From Chitinophagaceae bacterium (GTDB lineage: Bacteria > Bacteroidota > Bacteroidia > Chitinophagales > Chitinophagaceae): a stretch of DNA of 64,000 nt. The stretch spans positions 434,001 through 498,000 of the forward strand of contig JAFKGQ010000010.1 of assembly GCA_017307755.1 (NCBI GenBank), read 5' to 3'. The first letter of the stretch is position 1; each line of letters begins with the position of its first letter. Under the pieces are notes generated by a model. The model worked only from the letters and a program-made list of their open reading frames with translations. It did not search any database and was not told the DNA's origin. This document shows positions 8,004 through 16,076 of this stretch, piece by piece. The translations under genes were made by a program, and so were the position numbers.

Positions 8004-9230
8004 ATGCGTAATGCCTCTTTCGGTAGTCTTATCATAGCAGCATTGCTTGGCTGCTACCTGGTAAACTGTTTTTCTCCGCTGAGGCTGGAATATGACAGCA
8101 TTCGCTATTTTGCCCTGAAGGATTGTCTGGAGCAATCCTGTCCCCCGGGTTTTCAGGCGGCAAACGATCCTCATCCCTACGGCTACCCTTTTCTGTTACT
8201 GCTATTATCCCGAACAGGACTATTACATCCTTTTACCATCGCTTTTGTCAATTTGCTGTATCTCGCGGGCGCGCTTTATTTTACGGGCAAACTGTTCCAA
8301 AAGGAGAAAAGCACAGTTGCAAATGCCAGGTTGGAGCTGGGAGTCATTCTTTTGCTGTTAAGCTATCCTGTCATCAAGTTCTCCCCCTACCCGATGTCGG
8401 AGATGCAATATCTTTTCTTTTCCTGCGGGAGTCTGTTCTTTTTTCATCTTTATACTGACCGGGGCGAGCGACCGGGCGCATTGATACTGGCTGTTCTGTT
8501 TGCCGGACTGGCTATTTTAACCCGTACGGTGGGGATCGTGCTTTTACCGGCTTTGACGGCAGGGCTGGCGTGGCATCACCGGACGTGGGTGATGAGAAAT
8601 TGGAAAATAGTCGTGTTGACGGTGGTCGTGGCAGGGATAGTGCTGGTGATGGCGGGAGGGACAGGTTCAGGCCTTTATATGAACAGTGTACGGCACACGG
8701 GCTATGGCTGGAAGGTGTTATTACGTGAGCACCTGGCGGAATGGGGGCAATTATTGCTGAATGTGCCCGTGGGTAAAATAGCAGGTACTGGTGTGCGTGA
8801 GATGCGCTGGCTGGCGGCAGCGGTGGGGTTATTGTTCGTATGTGTGGTATCCTATCAGCTCATCCGGCAGAGAAAGAAAGTGCCGGCTGCGGCAGGAGTA
8901 TATTTGGTACTTTATTGTATGTTGATATTCTACTGGCCTTTTTTCGACGTGCGTTTTTGGATACCCGTGGCGCCGTTGATGGTTATGATCCTGTTGTATG
9001 GATCGTATCCCCGGTTTTTTCGTCTGGTGGTGATCGTGTATGTACTGGCTGGCGCAGGAGCTAACGGCTATTCTTTTTATACGACCTTTAATAAGCATGC
9101 ATTGGCGCGTAGCCAGGCCGGAGGACAGTACCGCAATGAATACGAAACTTTTTTTTTCGGCAAACCGTCCGGCGATACCAGCGTACAGGTGGACCCGTAT
9201 GTGTTGCATGTGTTAGAGACGTGCAGGTGA
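8004..9230 (+). CDS. polytopic membrane protein, possible ArnT/PMT-like glycosyltransferase
   Basis: About 408 residues with around ten hydrophobic segments. The first periplasmic loop has LEYDSIRYFAL and later DPHPYGYPFLLLLL, which resembles the aspartate-bearing first loop of GT39/GT83-type lipid-linked sugar transferases; LFAGLAILTRTVGIVLLPAL is also typical of these. The C-terminal part is hydrophilic. Donor and acceptor are unknown. The ATG is only four bases beyond the 3' end of tRNA-Thr, and a TTG at 7995 would lie inside the tRNA. Function call is moderate. Confidence 0.7.
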   Translation: MRNASFGSLIIAALLGCYLVNCFSPLRLEYDSIRYFALKDCLEQSCPPGFQAANDPHPYGYPFLLLLLSRTGLLHPFTIAFVNLLYLAGALYFTGKLFQKEKSTVANARLELGVILLLLSYPVIKFSPYPMSEMQYLFFSCGSLFFFHLYTDRGERPGALILAVLFAGLAILTRTVGIVLLPALTAGLAWHHRTWVMRNWKIVVLTVVVAGIVLVMAGGTGSGLYMNSVRHTGYGWKVLLREHLAEWGQLLLNVPVGKIAGTGVREMRWLAAAVGLLFVCVVSYQLIRQRKKVPAAAGVYLVLYCMLIFYWPFFDVRFWIPVAPLMVMILLYGSYPRFFRLVVIVYVLAGAGANGYSFYTTFNKHALARSQAGGQYRNEYETFFFGKPSGDTSVQVDPYVLHVLETCR

Positions 9231-9287
9231 TGACCTTTGGTTCGTTTGGATTATCTTTACTATCCGGAATTCACAAAATAACAAGTC

Positions 9288-10556
9288 ATGCAGCTATCTC
9301 ATCTGGCCGAAACGCTTATTGGTTCTGAAATCGTGAAATTAGGCGGCGATATCAAGGAGAAGATCCGACAGGGAGAGAAGATCTACAACTTCACGGTGGG
9401 CGATTTCGATCCTGCTATATTCCCTATTCCCAAGGCGCTGGAGGATGGCATCGTCGATGCCTATCGCCGGCATTTTACCAACTATCCCCTGGCGGAGGGT
9501 AATCTGGACCTGCGTCAGTCCATCGCGGCTTTTTTGAAAGAACGGGAAGGGTTGACCTATTCCTTTGTAGATGAGATCCTGGTAGCCAGCGGAGGACGTC
9601 CCCTGATCTATTCATTATTTCGTACGCTGATAGATAAAGGCGATAAGGTGGTGTACGCGGTGCCTTCCTGGAACAATAACCATTATACGCATCTCAACTG
9701 GGGTGAGCATGTGGTCATCGAGGCCAAAGCAGAAAATAATTTCATGCCTACGGCAGATGCCATCCGGCCGCATGTCGGAGATGCCACACTTATCTGTCTC
9801 TGTAGCCCGCAAAACCCAACGGGTACGACCATATCCCGGAAGGACCTTTCCGCCATCTGCGAGCTGGTGCTGGAAGAAAATAAACGCCGCAAAGAGGGGC
9901 AAAAAAAGCTGTTCCTTTTATATGACCAGATGTATTGGCAGCTGACCTATGGGGAGATCCGTCATTATGATCCGGTGTCGCTGTACCCGGCCATGCGGGA
10001 ATACACCATCTATATCGATGCTATCAGTAAAGTATTTGCCGCCACGGGTGTACGGGTGGGCTGGTCTTTTGGTCCGGCAGAAGTCATAGGCAAGATGAAA
10101 GCGATCCTCACCCACATCGGGGCGTGGGCTCCTATGGCAGAACAAAAAGCTACCGCCGCCTTTTTATTGGAAAAGGAGAAGATCGACGAATATCTGCAAA
10201 CCTTCCGGGCTGCTGTGTCCGACAGGCTACAGCGTATCCATGCCGGCTTTTCTGAATTGAAAAAAGAAGGGTTCCGTGTGGATGTACTGGCGCCGGAGGC
10301 GGCCATTTATCTCACTATCAAGATCGACCTGACCGGTCTTCGTACGAGTGATGGAAAAGTACTGACGGCCCAAACGGATGTTACTTCCTATCTATTGAAC
10401 GAGGCTAAACTGGCTGTTGTCCCCTTTTCTGCATTCGGAGCTTCCAGGAACTCCCCCTGGTACCGTCTGAGCGTAGGGACCTGTCGCGTGGAGGACATCG
10501 GGGAAATGATCGGGAAATTACGCGAGGCGATGAAGAAACTGTCGCCCGGCTCCTGA
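9288..10556 (+). CDS. PLP-dependent aminotransferase, class I/II
   Basis: A 422-residue fold-type I aminotransferase of the aspartate aminotransferase superfamily. Visible motifs are the N-terminal GDFDPAIFPIP, YPLAEGNLDLRQSI, CSPQNPTGTTIS, the PLP aspartate/tyrosine region LLYDQMYWQL, and the PLP lysine in DAISKVFAATGVRVGW. The C-terminal arginine that binds the substrate carboxylate is in WYRLSVGT. The substrate is not determined. A 57-base gap separates it from the membrane protein upstream. Confidence 0.9.
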   Translation: MQLSHLAETLIGSEIVKLGGDIKEKIRQGEKIYNFTVGDFDPAIFPIPKALEDGIVDAYRRHFTNYPLAEGNLDLRQSIAAFLKEREGLTYSFVDEILVASGGRPLIYSLFRTLIDKGDKVVYAVPSWNNNHYTHLNWGEHVVIEAKAENNFMPTADAIRPHVGDATLICLCSPQNPTGTTISRKDLSAICELVLEENKRRKEGQKKLFLLYDQMYWQLTYGEIRHYDPVSLYPAMREYTIYIDAISKVFAATGVRVGWSFGPAEVIGKMKAILTHIGAWAPMAEQKATAAFLLEKEKIDEYLQTFRAAVSDRLQRIHAGFSELKKEGFRVDVLAPEAAIYLTIKIDLTGLRTSDGKVLTAQTDVTSYLLNEAKLAVVPFSAFGASRNSPWYRLSVGTCRVEDIGEMIGKLREAMKKLSPGS

Positions 10557-10575
10557 GAGCGGGCCTGCAGCCGTG

Positions 10576-10824
10576 TTAGTTTTTGTTGCAAATAAAGACA
10601 AAGGGCTTTAGCTCTTTATCCCGTATGATCTTTTGCATGGTGTCCCGCTTGTACAATGTCTTATGCCTGTTGATATCAAATACCTCGTGAGCAATGCAGA
10701 AGCTATCGATAGTTTCGAAGTGGAATAAAAGTTCATTGAGTTGCTCCAGTTCCTTTTCCATGGACTGTTCGTTCATTTGTTCATCTTTCACCAGAACAAG
10801 CAAATCTCTGTTGCAAGTTTTCAT
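10576..10824 (-). CDS. hypothetical protein, 82 residues
   Basis: A small soluble protein beginning MKTCNRDLLVLVKDEQMNEQ, with an acidic glutamine/leucine-rich helix (MEKELEQLNELLFHFETIDS) and a basic C-terminus (ELKPFVFICNKN). I do not recognise the family. The stop is 20 bases from the converging aminotransferase stop. It lies 29 bases downstream of the small lipoprotein gene on the same strand, so the two may form one unit. Confidence 0.6.
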   Translation of the reverse strand: MKTCNRDLLVLVKDEQMNEQSMEKELEQLNELLFHFETIDSFCIAHEVFDINRHKTLYKRDTMQKIIRDKELKPFVFICNKN

Positions 10825-10853
10825 TCTTTATTAGATTTTATAACCAGATAACC

Positions 10854-10997
10854 TTATTTATACCCCGACATACCGGCGTTTATGCCGCAGCCGCACTTTT
10901 TACTACTGCCACCGATGCCCCTGCCCGAATTACAGCTAATTACTACAATGCTACTAAATAATAACAAGAGAATCAATATTGACCTGGAAATCTTCAT
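10854..10997 (-). CDS. small cysteine-rich lipoprotein, 47 residues
   Basis: The minus strand from ATG 10997 encodes 47 residues. A lysine/arginine start and a long hydrophobic stretch (ILILLLLFSSIVV) end in the lipobox VISC (Cys22). The mature part is only 26 residues: Gly/Ser-rich, then KKCGCG and ending GMSGYK. The signal peptide and lipobox are textbook, so I accept the gene despite its size. The two remaining cysteines in CGC could bind a metal or form a disulfide. It is divergent from the glycosyltransferase gene (51 bases between the starts). Function unknown. Confidence 0.7.
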   Translation of the reverse strand: MKISRSILILLLLFSSIVVISCNSGRGIGGSSKKCGCGINAGMSGYK

Positions 10998-11048
10998 GGC
11001 TTTAATCTTACTAATTTAACTATTTTGTAAAGAAAAAAGTATCCTGTT

Positions 11049-12173
11049 TTGGCATCTCTCTCAAAAATTAACAATCCTACTACAAAAAAAGCCAGAATAC
11101 TCTTAGCCCCCCTGGACTGGGGTCTAGGGCACGCAACCAGGTGTATACCAATCATTAAAGAATTAATAATCCATGAATTTGAAATATGGATCGCGGCCAC
11201 GGGCGACCAAAAAGCCCTTCTTCAGCGGGAATTTCCTTTGCTATCGTATGTAGAACTGCCTGGCTATCACGTAAAATATGACAAAAATCGTGCCTTTACA
11301 TTTCTTAGATTAATAGGCTCGATCCCTAAAATTTTGATCCGGATCAAGGATGAACATCGGTGGTTGGAGGAATTCAGACAACGAGTGGGGTTGGATGCGG
11401 TGATCTCGGACAACCGTTATGGGTTATGGGGGGAGGGTCTTTATTCCGTGCTTATCACGCATCAGCTGGGCATCAGGACGTCCCTGGGGTCCCGGATGGA
11501 CCGATGGGTGCAACGGTTGCATTACCGGCTGATAGACCGCTTTTCTACCGTTTGGGTGCCTGACCTGGAGGAGGGAATGGGGTTGGCGGGCGTGCTTTCC
11601 CATCCCGGGCGGATGCCTTCTCCGCCTACACGGTACATCGGGCTATTGTCGCGGATGGCAGAGGTTCCGACAGCCATGGAGAGGCCGATCGACCTTTTGG
11701 TCATTCTTTCGGGACCGGAACCGCAACGTACCATCCTTGAACGGATACTATGGCAGCAGCTGGGGGATCTCAGGGGAAGTGTAGTGCTGGTAAGGGGGTT
11801 GCCGGGAGGGGGTGAGGCGCTTGGGGGATTGCCGAATGTGCAGGTCCATGACCACCTTCCTGCCGGGGAGTTGAATAAAGCATTTTTGCAGGCAAAACTC
11901 GTGCTGGCAAGGGCGGGTTATAGTACGGTGATGGACCTGGTACGTTTGAAAAAGAGAGCGATCCTTATCCCGACGCCGGGACAGACGGAACAGGAATACC
12001 TGGGCAGGTATCTTGCCCACAGACAGATCGCCGTCTGTGTCAGGCAAAAAGGTTTTTCACTGGCCGAAGCATTGCTGCGCGCAGACAAATTCCCTTATGT
12101 CACGGTCCAGGAAAAGAAAGACCTGCTGCGAGAGATCATTGCTCAATCCTTCTCCCCCGCCCGTTTGGGATAA
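11049..12173 (+). CDS. glycosyltransferase with GT28/MurG-like C-terminal domain
   Basis: About 374 residues of GT-B fold. The N-terminal donor loop LLAPLDWGLGHATRCIPII resembles the glycine-rich loop of MurG-like enzymes, and the C-terminal half carries VLARAGYSTVMDLVRLKK, then IPTPGQTEQEYLGRYL, the nucleotide-sugar motif of the GT28 C-terminal domain. There is no ATG in frame before the conserved region; TTG 11049 is preceded by the purine run AGAAAAAAG and is taken as start. The acceptor is unknown. Its 3' end overlaps the converging sixA gene by 31 bases. Confidence 0.82.
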   Translation: MASLSKINNPTTKKARILLAPLDWGLGHATRCIPIIKELIIHEFEIWIAATGDQKALLQREFPLLSYVELPGYHVKYDKNRAFTFLRLIGSIPKILIRIKDEHRWLEEFRQRVGLDAVISDNRYGLWGEGLYSVLITHQLGIRTSLGSRMDRWVQRLHYRLIDRFSTVWVPDLEEGMGLAGVLSHPGRMPSPPTRYIGLLSRMAEVPTAMERPIDLLVILSGPEPQRTILERILWQQLGDLRGSVVLVRGLPGGGEALGGLPNVQVHDHLPAGELNKAFLQAKLVLARAGYSTVMDLVRLKKRAILIPTPGQTEQEYLGRYLAHRQIAVCVRQKGFSLAEALLRADKFPYVTVQEKKDLLREIIAQSFSPARLG

Positions 12174-12646
12174 TCGAAGAACCAGAATGTCGTGCCGGCA
12201 CTGAGGAATTCCCGCCAGGTCGCAGCCTGGCCGGTGACGGCAAATATGCTGCAGGTGGGCATATTATCCAGTCGTACGGAGGTAAGGACATTGGCGAAGG
12301 CCGTAATGCCCGGATTGTGGGAAAAGAGAGCAACTGTGTCATACCGGTCATCTAAAGCCGCGACCACTTCTTTGAAGTCCTGCACCTGTGCGTGGTAAAG
12401 TTGTTGGAGGATGGCCAGCTCCTTCTCTTTTCTTCCGAATTCATGAAGAAAAATTTCGGCGGTATGTCGGGCTCTTTTTGCCGGGCTGGATGCAAAAAAA
12501 TCTATCTTAACACCGGCCTTGATCAGTCTTCCTGCCATAACGGGAGCGTCACGTTTGCCCCTGTCATTTAAAGGTCGATCGACATCGGTGAGGCCGGCAT
12601 CATCCCAGCTGCTTTTTGCGTGTCTTACAATCAATAGGGTTTTCAT
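12143..12646 (-). CDS. sixA: SixA-type histidine phosphatase
   Basis: A 167-residue histidine phosphatase superfamily protein. The catalytic motif is LLIVRHAKSSW (phospho-accepting His9), with the second arginine/histidine pair in SSPAKRARHTAEIF and LFSHNPGITAFAN. The short length and RHAKSSW form are typical of SixA, which removes phosphate from phosphohistidine on HPt domains or PTS proteins. The physiological target here is unknown. It lies downstream of the response regulator gene on the same strand but is separated by 126 bases and a hairpin. Confidence 0.88.
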   Translation of the reverse strand: MKTLLIVRHAKSSWDDAGLTDVDRPLNDRGKRDAPVMAGRLIKAGVKIDFFASSPAKRARHTAEIFLHEFGRKEKELAILQQLYHAQVQDFKEVVAALDDRYDTVALFSHNPGITAFANVLTSVRLDNMPTCSIFAVTGQAATWREFLSAGTTFWFFDYPKRAGEKD

Positions 12647-12692
12647 GACGGACGGGCTACACCGGGTATAGTTATATGCCGGGGTCGCCGCT

Positions 12693-12731
12693 GACTATAA
12701 ATTTACGCGTTTCGGCGCGTATTTCATAGTC
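12693..12731 (-). terminator. two-part hairpin downstream of the LuxR-type regulator gene
   Basis: GACTAT (12693-12698) pairs with ATAGTC (12726-12731), and inside it TACGCG (12704-12709) pairs with CGCGTA (12716-12721). It starts about 41 bases past the regulator stop on the minus strand. No U-tract follows directly, so termination is a guess. Confidence 0.45.
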
Positions 12732-12772
12732 CGATGTTTTGAGCGAGATATCATTATATGAGTGATCCTCAG

Positions 12773-13414
12773 CTAAATATCAAAGGCCTGAGAATTGATG
12801 AAATTGATCAGGGACACCGTATTCTTCAATTTTAGCTTTTTCAGGATATTGTGCCGGTGAACTTCCACGGTCTTCAGCGAGATATTCAGCTCGGAAGCGA
12901 TCTCCTTTGAGGACAAGCCTTCTTTAAGGGCTCTGACGATCTGCATTTCCCTATCGGAAAGGTTGTTGATATCCGGATTTGTCTGGTCCCCGTTCAGCAT
13001 TTGTTCCGACAGGATGTTCTTTACTTCCTGGCAGATATAGACCTGGTTATTGCTGACCTCCGAAATGGCTTCCAGCATTTCCTGGCGGGGTGAGTTCTTG
13101 GTGACGTACCCTTTTGCACCCAACCGGAGCATTTTTTTTGCGTAGGCAGGTTGGGAATGCATGGATACGCCGATGATCTTTGAGCCGGGGGAATATTTCC
13201 GGATCATTTTCAGCACATCAAAGCCACTCATCGGGGCCATGTTGATGTCCAGCAAAACGATGTCGGGTCGTTTGTCCCTGGCCAGTTCAATGGCCCGCTC
13301 GCCTTCCCCACATTCTGCCACGACCTCGAAATTCTCGTTCTTGCCGAGTAAAAAACTCCATGTCTCTCTGATAAGAGTATGATCGTCTACGATCATGATA
13401 GAAACTTTCTTCAT
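12773..13414 (-). CDS. NarL/FixJ-type response regulator (copy 1)
   Basis: A 213-residue receiver plus LuxR HTH protein. The receiver has the acidic pair Asp10/Asp11, phospho-acceptor Asp56 (LLDINM), Thr/Ser switch in GVSMHS and Lys106 (VTKNS). The HTH is in LSSKEIASELNISLKTVEVHRHN. It aligns without gaps to the regulator at 15424-16065 with 137 of 213 residues identical by my count, and the helix-turn-helix is almost unchanged, so both probably read the same DNA sites. ATG 13414 (MKKVSIMIVDD) is chosen over 13450. The kinase at 16077 is the likely partner. Confidence 0.9.
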   Translation of the reverse strand: MKKVSIMIVDDHTLIRETWSFLLGKNENFEVVAECGEGERAIELARDKRPDIVLLDINMAPMSGFDVLKMIRKYSPGSKIIGVSMHSQPAYAKKMLRLGAKGYVTKNSPRQEMLEAISEVSNNQVYICQEVKNILSEQMLNGDQTNPDINNLSDREMQIVRALKEGLSSKEIASELNISLKTVEVHRHNILKKLKLKNTVSLINFINSQAFDI

Positions 13415-13551
13415 AACGCTTGTGTTTTTCTCAAGGGAGATACCAAACATTACTAATCGGATGCGTTAACCAGGCGAAGAGGTTGTTGTTAAGCGGGAGA
13501 GGGGGTGTACTATGAAACTAGTATGTAATGATAAGTATTTTATCCGATATT

Positions 13552-15399
13552 TCAATAACCTCTTACATTTTTCCCTTCCATATAGTTTATGAAAGCCTTA
13601 TTAACCACTCTGTTACCCCCTGGAGTTGGGTAATTACCCGTAAAATACCAGTCCCCTGTATTTGTGGGGCAAGCTTTATGCAGGGATTCGATGGTTTGGT
13701 AGATCACCTGCACCGGGGTGGTTATTTCGGGAGGGGTTATTAATTGAGCGATCTTTTCGGATATTTCGTCCGGAGTGAAGGGTTTGTATACTTGCTGTAC
13801 TACGTTCTCCGAATGGAGCTGTCCTGTACGTTGGAGTTCTTTACATTTTTCGTAGAGCTCCTGGAGACAATTTTCCTTCCCTTTCTCTTTCATCAATTCC
13901 ACTGCTGCGCGGAAGGCGATAAAATCGCCCAGTTTGCTCATGTCGATGCCGTAACAGTCGGGGTAGCGGATCTGAGGCGCCGAGGATACGATGATGATCT
14001 TTTGGGGCTCCAGACGGGCGAGCATGCGGATGATGCTTTCCTTGAGCGTAGTGCCACGGACGATAGAGTCGTCGATGACTACAAGGGTGTCTACGCCCTT
14101 ACGGACAGTGCCGTACGTGACATCATATACGTGCTGGACCATTTCATTGCGGCTGACGTCCTCGGTGATAAAGGTCCGCATCTTCACGTCTTTTATCGCT
14201 ACTTTTTCCACCCGTATCTTACGGCTGAGCATCTCTACCAGCTTGTCCTGGGTAATATCTTTTCCCCAGGAAAGTATTCGTTGTATCTTGATGCTCTCCA
14301 GGTAGTCGTCCATTCCTTTCCAAAGGCCGTAGAAGGCTACTTCCGCGGTGTTGGGGATAAAGGAGAAGATCGTATTCTTGAGATCGTGGTTGATGGCGGT
14401 GAGGATCTGTTCGCTGAGATTGTAGCCCAGCGCGATCCGTTCACGATAAATTTTTTCATCACTCCCACGGGAAAAATAGATGCGTTCGAAGCTACAGGCC
14501 CTCCGTTCTTTCGGCTCCAGTACAGTCTCTACGGAAACCTTTCCATCGGCCTTGACGATGAGGCCTTTACCAGGCATCAGCTCCATCACTTCATTCTCTC
14601 CCACATTAAATACTGTCCGGATGGCGGCCCTTTCGGAAGCGGCCACGACCACGTCCTCGCTGATATAATAATAGGCGGGTCTGATCCCGTTAGCGTCCCG
14701 GAAAACGAAGCTGTCCCCGTTGCCGACGAGGCCCCCTACGGTGAATCCTCCATCAAAGAGGGTTACCGCCTTACGGAGGAGGCCGACCACGTCCAGGTTC
14801 TCAGGTGAAGCTTCATCAGCCTTCACCTGGAAATGGTGGATCACTTCCATCATGGCGGCCAGATCGCTTTGTTTTTGAAATTCGCCCGGGTCGATGTCTA
14901 TCAGCGCAAAGAGTTCGTCGGTGTTTACCAGGTTGAAATTGCCCGCGAGAGCGAGGTTCCTGGCCGGAATGGTGTTTCGTTTGATAAAGGGATGGCAGAA
15001 TTCCGTGCTGTTCTTCCCCTGGGTACCATAGCGGAGATGGCCCAACAGCACTTCTCCCAGGAAGGAGATATGGCCTTTCATGAGGCCGGGGTGTTTTTTT
15101 ATATCGGGCTGATATTGCTCCAGCTCCTTTACTTCCCCCATTATTTTGGAAAAAATGTCGGCGATGGGTTGGTTATTGCTGCTGCGGATACGATGGAGGA
15201 AGGGGTATCCGGGTTCGGTGTTCAGTTTGACTGCAGCTACTCCGGCCCCGTCCTGGCCCCTGTTGTGTTGTTTTTCCATCAACAGGTACAGCTTGTTCAG
15301 ACCATACAGGACAGTGCCGTATTGCTGTAGATAGTAGGAGAACGGCTTACGTAATCTAATGAATGCCAATCCACATTCATGTTTTATCTCGTCGCTCAT
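13552..15399 (-). CDS. purF: amidophosphoribosyltransferase (PurF-like)
   Basis: First step of purine synthesis: PRPP + glutamine to phosphoribosylamine. It has 615 residues, longer than E. coli PurF (505). The class II glutaminase domain starts at Cys9 (HECGLAFIRL), so an eight-residue propeptide must be removed; HNRGQDGAG and HLRYGTQG follow. The PRPP site is LVVIDDSIVRGTTLKES (about residue 440). Where the 4Fe-4S type has CxxC before FTGxYP, this protein has DWYFTGNYP, so no cluster is expected. It sits between two paralogous response regulators, 24 bases after the upstream one. Bacteroidota can carry more than one PurF-like protein, so the symbol is likely but not certain. Confidence 0.88.
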   Translation of the reverse strand: MSDEIKHECGLAFIRLRKPFSYYLQQYGTVLYGLNKLYLLMEKQHNRGQDGAGVAAVKLNTEPGYPFLHRIRSSNNQPIADIFSKIMGEVKELEQYQPDIKKHPGLMKGHISFLGEVLLGHLRYGTQGKNSTEFCHPFIKRNTIPARNLALAGNFNLVNTDELFALIDIDPGEFQKQSDLAAMMEVIHHFQVKADEASPENLDVVGLLRKAVTLFDGGFTVGGLVGNGDSFVFRDANGIRPAYYYISEDVVVAASERAAIRTVFNVGENEVMELMPGKGLIVKADGKVSVETVLEPKERRACSFERIYFSRGSDEKIYRERIALGYNLSEQILTAINHDLKNTIFSFIPNTAEVAFYGLWKGMDDYLESIKIQRILSWGKDITQDKLVEMLSRKIRVEKVAIKDVKMRTFITEDVSRNEMVQHVYDVTYGTVRKGVDTLVVIDDSIVRGTTLKESIIRMLARLEPQKIIIVSSAPQIRYPDCYGIDMSKLGDFIAFRAAVELMKEKGKENCLQELYEKCKELQRTGQLHSENVVQQVYKPFTPDEISEKIAQLITPPEITTPVQVIYQTIESLHKACPTNTGDWYFTGNYPTPGGNRVVNKAFINYMEGKNVRGY

Positions 15400-15423
15400 G
15401 GAGTCAAATAAGCCGCAAAGGTA

Positions 15424-16065
15424 CTAAATATACGTGGCATTTGTGTTTATAAAGTTTACAAGGGATGCTGAATTCTTGAGTTTCAACTTTTTAAGAATAT
15501 TATGCCGGTGGACCTCCACGGTTTTCAGAGAGATATTCAGGCTGGTAGCGATCTCTTTGGAGGAAAGGCCTTCTTTTATAAAGTTGATGATCTGCATTTC
15601 TCTTTCCGTCAGGGCATTGATATTGGGGGAATCTTCTTTTTCATCCAGGAGCTGTTCGGAGATGATGTTCTTTATTTCGTCACAGATGTATTTATTGCCG
15701 TGATTGACTTCCAAAATGGCTTTTATCATTTCTTCCTTGGAGGAGTTCTTGGTGACGTATCCCCGGGCGCCCATCTGCAGCATTTTTTTCGCATAGGCGG
15801 GTTGGGAGTGCATGGATACGCCGATGACCTTGGAGCCGGGGGATATCTTGCGGATCCGCTGGGTGGCTTCCAGACCTGAGAACGGGGTCATATTTATATC
15901 CATAAGAACGACATGAGGGCGTTTTGCTTTTGCCAATTCCACGGCTTCCTGCGCATCTCCACATTCGGCGATCACCTGGAATCGGGAATCACTGTTCAGG
16001 ATATAGCTCCAGGTTTCTCTTATCAGTTTGTGGTCATCGGCAATTAAGATATTGATCTTGCTCAT
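15424..16065 (-). CDS. NarL/FixJ-type response regulator (copy 2)
   Basis: A 213-residue receiver plus LuxR HTH protein with Asp10/Asp11, phospho-acceptor Asp56 (LMDINM) and Lys106. It starts 11 bases after the histidine kinase stop, so the two are co-transcribed and are the likely cognate pair. Compared with copy 1 at 12773-13414 the receiver surface differs most around residues 24-47, 65-70 and 139-148, while the HTH (LSSKEIATSLNISLKTVEVHR) is nearly the same. This suggests different inputs onto shared promoters (inference). Confidence 0.92.
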   Translation of the reverse strand: MSKINILIADDHKLIRETWSYILNSDSRFQVIAECGDAQEAVELAKAKRPHVVLMDINMTPFSGLEATQRIRKISPGSKVIGVSMHSQPAYAKKMLQMGARGYVTKNSSKEEMIKAILEVNHGNKYICDEIKNIISEQLLDEKEDSPNINALTEREMQIINFIKEGLSSKEIATSLNISLKTVEVHRHNILKKLKLKNSASLVNFINTNATYI

Positions 16066-16076
16066 ATAGGATTGTT

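Noticed and set aside
13744..14808. 354-residue open frame on the plus strand
   Set aside because: It lies fully inside and opposite to the purF-like gene and reads as low-quality sequence without domain features.
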